This document shows positions 16,030-22,846 of a stretch of DNA of 33,996 bases, in pieces. The translations under genes were made by a program, and so were the position numbers. The notes below the pieces were generated by a model. It saw only the letters and a program-made list of their open reading frames with translations, did no database searches and was not told where the DNA came from. Each line of letters opens with the position of its first letter. Within the stretch, counting starts at the first letter, position 1. The stretch lies in contig DATKVX010000042.1 in the NCBI GenBank assembly GCA_035529855.1, positions 72,653 through 106,648 on the forward strand, written 5' to 3'. The DNA comes from a bacterium. Its GTDB lineage: Bacteria; RBG-13-66-14; B26-G2; WVWN01.

Positions 16030-17460
16030 TTATTTTATAGTACTAACGGACACGCGCTCGCCGGTTAAGCCGAGCGGAGTGCTCTTGCCCCGGTTCAGAC
16101 TACGGCGCTCGAGTATCTTAAGCAGGTCGCCCTTCCGCCGCAGCCATTTCTTTACCAAGCGGTGGCCGTAGTACGTCGTCACTGCGGCGAACCAATGGAA
16201 CCGCTGGACTTCGTGTAATACGCGTCGCAAGGAATAAAATTCGCGCGTGGCCTTAATCAAACCCATTTGCAGCTCGAGCGGCGTCATACGCGCCGGCTCG
16301 ATAACCGCGTGATGGCCGTCGTAGAGCGCCCAATCATGGCTGAATACGCGCCGCTCCTCCTCGAGGCGGCTGTAGAGACTCGTCCCCGGTATGGGCGTTA
16401 ACGCCAGGAATTGGACGGAATCGATATTATGGTCCTTGGCGAAGGCCACGGTCTGGGCGGCGGCATCCGGGCCGTCGCCGTCGCCCCCCAGCATAAACAT
16501 ACCGTGGATCCAGATGCCGTACTTATGCAGCGTCTCGATGCAGCGTACGATGTCGTCGCGGGTTTGGCCTTTGCGGTACCCGGCCAGGGTCTCGTCGTTC
16601 ACGGATTCGAACCCGATCGCGACGCGTTCGCATCCGGCCCGTTTCATCAACCGCACGAGCTCTTCGTCCCGGCCGACGTCTACGCCTGCTTGCGCCGTAG
16701 AGCGCGGCGCGCTCTTAAGCCCGGCAAAACCCTCGAGTACCTCCCGTACGTATCGACGGTTCTCCGTAAAATTATCGTCTACGATGAACATATCGCGTTG
16801 GCTTACCCGCCGCACTTCTTCGATCACGTCTTCCGGCGCCCGGCGCCTGACTTTATGGCCGAACAGCGGCGTAACGGCGCAGAAATCGCAATGGCGCGGG
16901 CAACCCCGGCTCGTCGCGATGGGATACACCTTCATCCGTCGCGCGCCCTTCATTAGCGTAAAATCGGGCCAGGGAAGGTCCTCTAGTTTTTGAACCGGCG
17001 GCCGCAGCGGCTCGTGGACCGTTTCTCCGTCCACGCGGTACGACAGGTTCCTAATACCTGCCGGCGAGGCGCCGGCCTCCAGTGCTTCTACGAGTTCGAC
17101 CGCGGCGCCCTCGCCCTCGCCCCGGACGACGTAGTCGCCGTACCGCAACGCCTCGTCGGGGCAATAGGTGGCGTGCGGGCCGCCGATGACCACCGGGACC
17201 TTGGCCAACCTTAAAGTCCGCGCCAACCTGTAACCGGCGGGCGCCGTAGAGGTCGTTATCGAAATACCCACTAAGTCCGAGCGTAGGATGTCGCAAAAAT
17301 CGCGCGCCGTACGTTTCGCGACGCTGTCGCAATAAAAGTCGACGTCGTGGCCGCGCCGCGCCAAAATCGTCCCGATTAACGGGAGTCCTAACCTCGGTTG
17401 AGGGAACTTCGTGTAGATATGAAAATCGGCAGGTTCGGGCTCAATTAACGATATCTTCAT
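16030..17460 (-). CDS. B12-binding-type radical SAM protein
   Basis: The 476-residue protein has an N-terminal cobalamin-binding-like Rossmann domain (residues 1-150: MKISLIEPEP, LGLPLIGTILARRGHDVDFY, DLVGISITTSTAPAGYRLA, VIGGPHATYCPDEAL, VVRGEGEGAAVEL). It is followed by the radical SAM core with SRGCPRHCDFC (C187, C191, C194), then MFIVDDNFTENRRYV and RVAIGFESVNDETLAGYRKGQ. The family includes HpnJ/BchE-like and methyltransferase enzymes, many acting on lipids or complex metabolites; the substrate cannot be deduced. The DxHxxG lower-ligand motif is absent, as in many of these proteins. The start is the ATG at 17460, supported by GGAAGGA upstream. It lies downstream of tRNA-Gln and may be read from that promoter. 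Confidence 0.88.
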   Translation of the reverse strand: MKISLIEPEPADFHIYTKFPQPRLGLPLIGTILARRGHDVDFYCDSVAKRTARDFCDILRSDLVGISITTSTAPAGYRLARTLRLAKVPVVIGGPHATYCPDEALRYGDYVVRGEGEGAAVELVEALEAGASPAGIRNLSYRVDGETVHEPLRPPVQKLEDLPWPDFTLMKGARRMKVYPIATSRGCPRHCDFCAVTPLFGHKVRRRAPEDVIEEVRRVSQRDMFIVDDNFTENRRYVREVLEGFAGLKSAPRSTAQAGVDVGRDEELVRLMKRAGCERVAIGFESVNDETLAGYRKGQTRDDIVRCIETLHKYGIWIHGMFMLGGDGDGPDAAAQTVAFAKDHNIDSVQFLALTPIPGTSLYSRLEEERRVFSHDWALYDGHHAVIEPARMTPLELQMGLIKATREFYSLRRVLHEVQRFHWFAAVTTYYGHRLVKKWLRRKGDLLKILERRSLNRGKSTPLGLTGERVSVSTIK

Positions 17461-17533
17461 CAGAATTCCTTCCAAACGTAAAAAGGTATGAAAATACCCG
17501 GCGCAGGCGCTCGCCCACGCGGGCGCGTATTTT

Positions 17534-17607
17534 TGGCTGGGGAGGGAGGATTCGAACCCCCGCATACGGAACCAGAATCCGCTGTCCTACCCCTAGACGA
17601 CTCCCCA
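17534..17607 (-). tRNA. tRNA-Gln (anticodon CUG)
   Basis: The minus strand folds as a full cloverleaf. The acceptor is TGGGGAG paired with CTCCCCA (U1-A72 is typical of bacterial tRNA-Gln), the D-arm is GTCTAGGGGTAGGAC, and the anticodon stem GCGGA/TCCGT encloses the loop TTCTGGT, giving CUG, which reads CAG. The T-arm is GGGGG-TTCGAAT-CCTCC, with one G-U pair. The discriminator is G73 and the CCA end is encoded (17534-17536). Confidence 0.96.
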
Positions 17608-17619
17608 TTAAGGCACATA

Positions 17620-17648
17620 AGCATAAACTATTTAAGCCGGCCTGTCAA
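17620..17648 (-). promoter_or_regulatory. Sigma70-type promoter of tRNA-Gln
   Basis: On the minus strand TTGACA (17648-17643), a 17-base spacer and TATGCT (17625-17620) end 12 bases before the tRNA 5' end, which is the expected placement. Confidence 0.75.
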
Positions 17649-17662
17649 GGTAAAACCCTATT

Positions 17663-18316
17663 TCACGGTTTAGATAACCGTTCGGTTTCAATAAAAACCG
17701 CGGCGAAAGCCGCCGCGAACGCGGCCAAACCCAGCCCGAATAACGGCCAGGGATACGAAGACAGCCGCGCGCCGCTCACGCACGGCCCGACGTTCCAGAC
17801 GAACGTCGCGAGTATTAAGGCCGCGCCGGCCCCCGCGGCACCCCACTGCCAAAGCCGCGTTCGAACGGCGCCGCGTCTGATGATGCCGTACGCGCCGACG
17901 GCGACGAAACAAACCGCGACCGACGCCGGCGCGAGAACCGGCGCCGACCACGGGACCGGTATCAGGAAAAGCACGTCCCACGTGAAAAGCGACGGCGGCC
18001 AACCCAGAAGTATCTTCAGGCCGACGTAGTAGAATATATCCCATAGGCCGAAGCAGAACAAGAACCGCGCGAGTTTTAAAAGGGCCCGGCCGCCGGTCGC
18101 CAGCGCCGCCGCGGCCAGCATCGCGAGCGTCGCCGCCTCACGGCCCATTTCGGTCCCGAGGATTAAGGGAGGTATCGGCTCAAGCGGAAAAGAATAACCC
18201 CCGGCGTACGCGATCGTCCGGAGGTAAACGACTACGGCGCCTTCCAGGTAACCGAACGCGACGCCGAAGACGGCGAGCCAAAATAGTTCGCGGCCGAATC
18301 CGGATTCCGTATTCAT
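17663..18316 (-). CDS. Conserved-looking hypothetical membrane protein
   Basis: Not assigned to a named family. The 217 residues form about six transmembrane segments: ELFWLAVFGVAFGYLEGAVVVYLRTI, a Glu-containing EMGREAATLAMLAAAALATGG, FLFCFGLWDIFYYVGLKILLGWPPSLFTWDVLFLIPVPW, APVLAPASVAVCFVAVGAYGII, and two C-terminal helices. Conserved-looking charged residues within helices (Glu in GYLEG, Arg-Glu in GREAA, Asp in LWDIFYY) suggest a functional core and not a spacer protein. It lies 49 bases after gltX on the same strand and just upstream of the tRNA-Gln promoter. Confidence 0.75.
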   Translation of the reverse strand: MNTESGFGRELFWLAVFGVAFGYLEGAVVVYLRTIAYAGGYSFPLEPIPPLILGTEMGREAATLAMLAAAALATGGRALLKLARFLFCFGLWDIFYYVGLKILLGWPPSLFTWDVLFLIPVPWSAPVLAPASVAVCFVAVGAYGIIRRGAVRTRLWQWGAAGAGAALILATFVWNVGPCVSGARLSSYPWPLFGLGLAAFAAAFAAVFIETERLSKP

Positions 18317-18365
18317 ACCGCGCGGGAGCGCTATCCTACGGAAGCCGCCCCCCGAAAAGGTTCTC

Positions 18366-19832
18366 TTACCGCTTATAAACCGACGTGGCCTTCATCAACC
18401 GCTTAACGACCCGTTCCTGCCCCATCAGCGCCGCCATCTCGAAGAGCGAGGGCCCGGTCGTCCTTCCCGAGAGCGCGGCCCGTATGGCGTGAATAATCTT
18501 ACCCGCGCTTATACCCTTTTCTTCCGCCAACGCCCGGACGCTCCCCTCCAAAGTCTCCGCCGTGAAATCCGGCAGCGTAGCGCAAAGCTCCGCAACGTCG
18601 CGCAACACATCCACACCCCCCGGAAGTTTCAGCAAGTTCTTAGCGGCGCGGTCGTCGTATTCGATTTCCTCCGTGAAGAAAAATTCGACGAGGTGCGGGG
18701 CTTCGCTAAGCGTTTTCACCTTGTCGTGTTCCAGGGCCAGCGCCGCCCGGGCGAGGGTCGCGCGTTCGTCGTCCTCCGCCCCAACCAACCCCGCCCGCTC
18801 GAGCCAAGGCCGTGCCCGCTGGAACAATTCCTCCGGCGAGAGCTTCCGCAAATAGACGCCGTTCATCCATTTAAGTTTATCGACGTCGAACACGGCGCCT
18901 TTCTTGGTTACGCGCTCGAGCGAAAAAACCTTCTTGAGCTCTTTCAACGTGAACAGCTCGCGCTCGTCGCCATACGACCACCCGAGCAAAGCGAGGAAAT
19001 TAACGAACGCTTCGGGCAAGTACCCCTCCCCCTCGTATTCTAAAACCGCTTTCGCGCCGTGCCGCTTCGACAGCCTGCTCTTGTCGGGCCCGAGGAGAAG
19101 GGGCACGTGGGCGAACGCCGCCGGCTCGAAGCCGAGCGCGCGGGAGACGGCGATCTGGCGCGGCGTGTTCGATATGTGGTCCTCGCCCCTTATGACGTGG
19201 CTTATCGCCATCGTCGCGTCGTCCACGGCGCATACGAAGTTGTACGTGGGCGAGCCGTCCGGCCGCGCTATTACGAAGTCGTCCAGGTCCGCGGCCTTGA
19301 TCTCGACGCGGCCCCGAATGAGGTCGTCGAACGCCAGGTCGGCTTCCTGGTCCAGCCGAAAGCGAAGGCACGGCTTGAGGCCCTGTTGGGTCAGACGTTC
19401 CCGCTCCGCCGGCGAGAGGTTGGCGCAGCGGCCGTCGTACCGCGGCGCCCGGCCCGCGGCGCGCATGCGTTCCCGCCGCCCGTCGAGCTCCTCCGGCGTG
19501 CAGAAGCACTCGTACGCGCCGCCGCTTGCCCGGAGTTTATCCAGGAACTCGTCGTAGACGGCGCGGCGTTCCGACTGGCGGTAGGGGCCGTATTTGCCGC
19601 CCACTTCGGGCCCTTCGTCCCACTCCAGGCCGAGCCAAGTGAGCGCGTCGATTATGGAACGGTAATATTCTTCGCTCGAGCGGGCGGGGTCCGTATCCTC
19701 GAGCCGGAGAATAAAAACGCCCTTGTGCCGGCGCGCGAAGAAGTAGTTGAACAACGCCGTACGGGCGCCGCCGACGTGAAGGTGTCCCGTCGGCGCGGGC
19801 GCGAATCGTACCCGGACAGGCTTCTTCGACAT
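18366..19832 (-). CDS. gltX: Glutamyl-tRNA synthetase
   Basis: Charges tRNA-Glu with glutamate, and in organisms without GlnRS also mischarges tRNA-Gln for the GatCAB route. The 488 residues begin VRVRFAPAPTGHLHVGGARTALFNYFFAR, which holds the HIGH-type signature. Other features are FILRLEDTDPARS, the CFCTPEELDGRR segment, HVIRGEDHISNTPRQI and the KMSKS-type loop DKSRLSKRHG, followed by the helical anticodon-binding domain. The start is the ATG at 19832 (MSKKPVRV); the longer frame adds a sequence not like the family. It lies 11 bases after the small upstream gene, and a tRNA-Gln gene follows about 760 bases downstream on the same strand. Confidence 0.96.
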   Translation of the reverse strand: MSKKPVRVRFAPAPTGHLHVGGARTALFNYFFARRHKGVFILRLEDTDPARSSEEYYRSIIDALTWLGLEWDEGPEVGGKYGPYRQSERRAVYDEFLDKLRASGGAYECFCTPEELDGRRERMRAAGRAPRYDGRCANLSPAERERLTQQGLKPCLRFRLDQEADLAFDDLIRGRVEIKAADLDDFVIARPDGSPTYNFVCAVDDATMAISHVIRGEDHISNTPRQIAVSRALGFEPAAFAHVPLLLGPDKSRLSKRHGAKAVLEYEGEGYLPEAFVNFLALLGWSYGDERELFTLKELKKVFSLERVTKKGAVFDVDKLKWMNGVYLRKLSPEELFQRARPWLERAGLVGAEDDERATLARAALALEHDKVKTLSEAPHLVEFFFTEEIEYDDRAAKNLLKLPGGVDVLRDVAELCATLPDFTAETLEGSVRALAEEKGISAGKIIHAIRAALSGRTTGPSLFEMAALMGQERVVKRLMKATSVYKR

Positions 19833-19843
19833 AGAACTACCCG

Positions 19844-20140
19844 CTAATGCACCGGCCAGGCGTCGCCGTAGAGGTCCGCCCACGCCCGATCCATCAACAA
19901 GAGGAAGGTTAATATGGCCGTCGTGACGGCCTCGACGGTGGCGGCTCCCTCTCCTTTATAGGAACGAGCGATGGCCGCGACGATACTCCTGAGGTCGGGC
20001 CGGTTTAACTCGACGAAGTCCATAAGCTGGTCGAGTCGGGAGCCCAAATCGTCGAGCCCCTCCACGTACGCGAGTAGCCGTTCGACGTCTTCCGCCTCGA
20101 GGGCCGGCAGCATCTTCGATATGCCCGTGAACTCAGCCAT
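19844..20140 (-). CDS. Small hypothetical helical protein
   Basis: Not recognised. The 98 residues are predicted to be mostly alpha-helical (EDVERLLAYVEGLDDLGSRLDQLMDFVELNRPDLRSIVAAIARSYK) with a hydrophobic segment AVTTAILTFLLLMDRAW near the C-terminus. The pattern loosely recalls DUF1641-type small proteins, but I do not claim this. The ATG at 20140 has no clear ribosome site. It lies 11 bases before gltX, so it is co-transcribed with it. Confidence 0.6.
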   Translation of the reverse strand: MAEFTGISKMLPALEAEDVERLLAYVEGLDDLGSRLDQLMDFVELNRPDLRSIVAAIARSYKGEGAATVEAVTTAILTFLLLMDRAWADLYGDAWPVH

Positions 20141-20162
20141 AATACGCCGGATACTTTAACAT

Positions 20163-20197
20163 AAAAAAAGGAGCCTCTACCTTTTTTTCGCGGCTCC
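20163..20197 (-). terminator. Terminator-like hairpin with overlapping alternative stem in the gltX-operon leader
   Basis: On the minus strand GGAGCC (20197-20192) pairs with GGCTCC (20175-20170) across a 16-base loop and is followed directly by seven T. A second, mutually exclusive pairing joins the A7GG and CCT7 tracts (20163-20171 with 20180-20188). It lies between a minus-strand TATAAT-like -10 (20212-20207, no good -35) and the small gene at 20140, so it could attenuate that operon. The 131-base region 20141-20271 separates divergent genes and holds nothing else I can support. Confidence 0.45.
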
Positions 20198-20271
20198 GCC
20201 CGAAATATTATATACTTAGCAAACGCCCCCCCCGTATTCACCCCTGCGGAGGAGGCCACGACGTAACCGCG

Positions 20272-20859
20272 ATGAAATTATTCCTGCGTAAAAGTTGGCA
20301 CTTGCTGGGAGCGGCGTTCCCCGCTTTGTACTACTTCGGCCTCCTTTCCAAATCGCTTACGTTAGCCGTCGTAGGCGCGATAATCGCGGTCGCCGTCGCC
20401 ATAGAGGTTCTCCGCTTCACTAACAGCCGGGTCGCCCGGGCGTTCGGCGCCGTCTTCGGCCTTATTATGCGCGACGCGGAGTACCGACGGGTGAACGCGA
20501 CCATACCGTTCCTGGTTAGCACCTTCCTGGCCGTTTTAATATTCCCCAAGGCAATCGCCTGCGTCTCGCTCTTCTACCTGGCGTTCGGCGACGTAGCCGC
20601 GGCGTTGGTCGGCGGCGCGGTGGGCCGCATCCGTCTCGCGGCCGGGAAGACGTTGGAGGGAACGCTCGCCTGCTTCGGCGTATGTCTGGCCATCGGGATA
20701 TTTTTCCTGGACTGGCGGCTGGCCTTGGCCGGCGCCGCCGCAGCCGCGGCGGCGGAGCTCTTGAGCCGCGGGTGGGCCGACAACTTCTCGATGCCCGTCG
20801 CGGCCGGCGCCGTGATGTGGTCGATGAGCTACCTCGCGCGTATAAACCTTCCCGCTTAA
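20272..20859 (+). CDS. Dolichol/phytol kinase or CDP-DAG synthase-type membrane protein
   Basis: The 195-residue integral membrane protein has the pattern of the SEC59/VTE5/CTP-dependent kinase group. It begins MKLFLRKSWHLLGAAFPALYYF (the RKxxH opening) and continues AVAIEVLRFTNSRVARAFGAVFGLIMRDAEYRRVNATIPFLV. The CTP-transfer-type motif is YLAFGDVAAALVGGAVGRIRLAAGKTLEGTLACFGVCL. These enzymes phosphorylate polyprenols or diacylglycerol with CTP. The exact lipid is not readable from sequence. The AGGAGG upstream is about 17 bases from the ATG at 20272, rather far, but no better in-frame ATG is seen. Confidence 0.8.
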   Translation: MKLFLRKSWHLLGAAFPALYYFGLLSKSLTLAVVGAIIAVAVAIEVLRFTNSRVARAFGAVFGLIMRDAEYRRVNATIPFLVSTFLAVLIFPKAIACVSLFYLAFGDVAAALVGGAVGRIRLAAGKTLEGTLACFGVCLAIGIFFLDWRLALAGAAAAAAAELLSRGWADNFSMPVAAGAVMWSMSYLARINLPA

Positions 20860-20873
20860 CCCCCCGAAATTAC

Positions 20874-20902
20874 TTGACAAAAGCCGACTTTTAGGCTAAT
20901 AT
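20874..20902 (+). promoter_or_regulatory. Sigma70 promoter of the arsenic operon
   Basis: TTGACA (20874-20879), a 17-base spacer and TATAAT-like TAATAT (20897-20902) give a near-consensus promoter. Transcription would start near 20909, inside the adjoining palindrome and about 20-30 bases before arsR. Confidence 0.85.
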
Positions 20903-20903
20903 A

Positions 20904-20925
20904 TATATGATTATATAATCATATA
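20904..20925 (+). promoter_or_regulatory. 22-bp perfect palindrome, probable ArsR operator
   Basis: The left arm TATATGATTAT is followed without a gap by its exact reverse complement ATAATCATATA. It begins two bases after the -10 box and covers the expected transcription start, so a bound dimeric repressor would block initiation. ArsR/SmtB proteins bind such AT-rich dyads with ATA/TAT arms. Confidence 0.8.
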
Positions 20926-20929
20926 GTAA

Positions 20930-21298
20930 ATGATAACCATGAAAAAAGCCGCCGAAATATTCAAAGCCCTCGCTGAGCCCAACCGCGTCCGCATCCTGGC
21001 GGCGCTCGCGTCGCGGCGGGCGTGCGTGTGCGAGCTGTCGCGAGCGTTGGCGCTCAACCAACCGAACGTCTCCCGCCACCTCCGTATACTCAAAGACGTG
21101 GGCCTGCTCGAGAGCCGGCGCCGCGGCGCCTGGACCGACTACTTACTGAATAGGAACGCCGAGAACGCGCCCTTTATACGGTTGATTAAGAATTTAGCCG
21201 CCGCGGGCGACGCCCTTAAAAAGGACGCCGAGGCGCTGGCGAACGCGGACCGGCTGCAAATCCAAAAGTGCAATAAACGACGGCCAAGACGCCGATAG
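20930..21298 (+). CDS. arsR: ArsR/SmtB-family metalloregulator
   Basis: Winged-helix repressor that likely releases DNA on binding As(III)/Sb(III). In the 122 residues, AEIFKALAEPNRVRILAALASRRACVCELSRALALNQPNVSRHLRILKDVGLLESRRRGAWTDYLL spans the domain. The CVCEL segment matches the thiolate site ELCVCDL of the arsenic sensors (Cys-x-Cys in the alpha-3 helix), and QPNVSRHLRIL is the recognition helix. ATG at 20930 or the in-frame ATG at 20939 (MKKAAEIF) could start translation. The promoter and operator lie directly upstream, and a thioredoxin and Acr3 follow, so it most likely autoregulates the operon. Confidence 0.92.
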   Translation: MITMKKAAEIFKALAEPNRVRILAALASRRACVCELSRALALNQPNVSRHLRILKDVGLLESRRRGAWTDYLLNRNAENAPFIRLIKNLAAAGDALKKDAEALANADRLQIQKCNKRRPRRR

Positions 21299-21387
21299 AC
21301 TTACGCCATACCCGTAATGCAACTCCGCCGGCAATCGGCCGTAAGTAATCGTAAGGCCGCCGGTACCGCTTAACGTTCGGAGGAAAG

Positions 21388-21639
21388 ATGAAAGTCGAAA
21401 TTTTCGGGCCCGGGTGCCCCCGCTGCGAGGAGACGTTTCGGACGATAATAAACGCCGCCGCGGAACTCGAAATCCCGGCGGACATCCAACATATCACGGA
21501 CGTCGCGACGATCGCCGAACGCGGCATTATGTCTACGCCGGCTGTGGCCGTCAACGGCGAGGTGGTCCTGCACGGGAAAACGCCCACGCGCGCCCGGGCC
21601 AAAGAAATCCTCCGGCAATACTACGCCGCCGAGAAATGA
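21388..21639 (+). CDS. Small thioredoxin-like redox protein
   Basis: The 83-residue protein has a glutaredoxin/thioredoxin fold of the 'redox-active disulfide protein' type: MKVEIFGPGCPRCEETFRTI with the CPRC active site at residues 10-13, and GIMSTPAVAVNGEVVLHGK with the cis-Pro. Such small proteins often sit beside arsR and permease genes. It could reduce arsenate-linked disulfides or keep the regulator reduced; the reaction is inferred from context only. The ATG at 21388 has GGAGGA seven bases upstream. Confidence 0.87.
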   Translation: MKVEIFGPGCPRCEETFRTIINAAAELEIPADIQHITDVATIAERGIMSTPAVAVNGEVVLHGKTPTRARAKEILRQYYAAEK

Positions 21640-21652
21640 AGACTTCCCCTCC

Positions 21653-21667
21653 CGGTACGACGTACCG
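21653..21667 (+). repeat. Inverted repeat between thioredoxin and acr3 genes
   Basis: CGGTACG-A-CGTACCG, with 7-base arms and a single central base, lies in the 50-base gap. The one-base centre makes an RNA hairpin unlikely without opening a few pairs. It could be a protein site or chance. Confidence 0.25.
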
Positions 21668-21689
21668 CCTCCCGGGACGGTAGACGCTA

Positions 21690-22748
21690 ATGCCCTCCCC
21701 CCGCGCTAAGTCGCTCAGCTTCTTCGACCGCTTCCTTACGCTGTGGATATTCGCGGCGATGGCCGCCGGCGTGGGCGCGGGTTACGTCCTCCCGCGGCTC
21801 GCCGACGTCCTGGGTCGGTTCAGCGTCGGTACGACGTCGATTCCGATCGCCGCCGGCCTCATCCTCATGATGTACCCGCCGCTGGCGAAAGTCCGCTACG
21901 AGGAAATGGGCCGGGTCTTCCGGAACGTTAAAATCCTCGGCCTATCGCTATTTCAAAACTGGGTCTTGGGGCCGATACTCATGTTCGCCCTCGCCGTCCT
22001 TTTCCTCCGGGGCTTCCACGAGTACATGGTCGGCCTGGTTATGATCGGCCTCGCCCGGTGCATCGCGATGGTCATCGTCTGGAACGATCTCGCCGGCGGG
22101 GACGCCGAATACGCCGCGGGGCTCGTCGCGCTGAACTCGCTATTCCAGGTATTCTTCTATTCGGTTTACGCGTACTTCTTCCTCACGGTCGTGCCCCCCT
22201 TACTCGGCCTGCACGGTACCGCCGTCGCCGTAACCATCGGCCAAATCGCTAAGAGCGTTTTCATATATTTGGGGGTACCGTTCCTCGCCGGGATTATCAC
22301 GCGGTTCGCCTTCCTGCGGTTCAAGGACCGTGATTGGTACGAGGCGAAAATCGTACCCCGCCTCGCGCCGATAACGCCGGCGGCGCTGCTTTTCACGATC
22401 ATCGTCATGTTCTCGCTAAAGGGGCGATACATCGTCGCGATACCGCTCGACGTCCTCCGGATCGCGGTCCCGTTGGTTATATATTTCGTCGTAATGTTCC
22501 TCCTGTCCTTCGTCATGAGCAAATGGGCCGGCGCCCCCTACGCCCAGGCGACGACGCTCTCGTTCACCGCCGCCTCCAATAACTTCGAACTCGCCATCGC
22601 GGTAACCGTCGCCGTTTTCGGCTTGAACTCCGGCGCGGCCTTCGCGGCCGTCATCGGACCGTTGGTCGAGGTTCCCGTCCTTATCGGCCTGGTGAACGTG
22701 GCGCTGTGGTTCAAGCGACGATGGCGTCCCCTCCCGAACGCTGTTTAA
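21690..22748 (+). CDS. acr3: Arsenite efflux transporter, ACR3 family
   Basis: Exports As(III) across the cytoplasmic membrane using the proton motive force. The 352 residues form about ten transmembrane helices. The family hallmarks are [71 protein letters not shown] (with the conserved Cys of GLARCIAMV that is essential in Acr3) and the late [48 protein letters not shown]. The short soluble N-terminus is [15 protein letters not shown]. It lies 50 bases after the thioredoxin gene and is the third gene of the ars operon. No arsenate reductase arsC is present in the window. Confidence 0.94.
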   Translation: MPSPRAKSLSFFDRFLTLWIFAAMAAGVGAGYVLPRLADVLGRFSVGTTSIPIAAGLILMMYPPLAKVRYEEMGRVFRNVKILGLSLFQNWVLGPILMFALAVLFLRGFHEYMVGLVMIGLARCIAMVIVWNDLAGGDAEYAAGLVALNSLFQVFFYSVYAYFFLTVVPPLLGLHGTAVAVTIGQIAKSVFIYLGVPFLAGIITRFAFLRFKDRDWYEAKIVPRLAPITPAALLFTIIVMFSLKGRYIVAIPLDVLRIAVPLVIYFVVMFLLSFVMSKWAGAPYAQATTLSFTAASNNFELAIAVTVAVFGLNSGAAFAAVIGPLVEVPVLIGLVNVALWFKRRWRPLPNAV

Positions 22749-22772
22749 AAAAGGGCGGCCCGAAGGCCGCCC
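22747..22772 (-). terminator. Intrinsic terminator of the selenoprotein-candidate gene
   Basis: GGGCGGCC-CGAA-GGCCGCCC (22753-22772) on the plus strand reads on the minus strand as an 8-bp stem with a UUCG tetraloop followed by six T (22752-22747). It lies 75 bases past the stop at 22847. On the plus strand the stem is preceded by A6 and followed by CTTCAG, so acr3 gets at best a weak terminator here. Confidence 0.82.
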
Positions 22773-22846
22773 CTTCAGTCATCGTATACTGTAGGGCCTA
22801 CGATTCTCTCCAACGCGTCGGCGACCGGACGCCGCCGGTGCGAGGT

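Noticed and set aside
22753-22772. Plus-strand terminator for acr3
   Set aside because: The stem is followed by CTTCAG on the plus strand, with no T-run; the T6 is on the minus strand.
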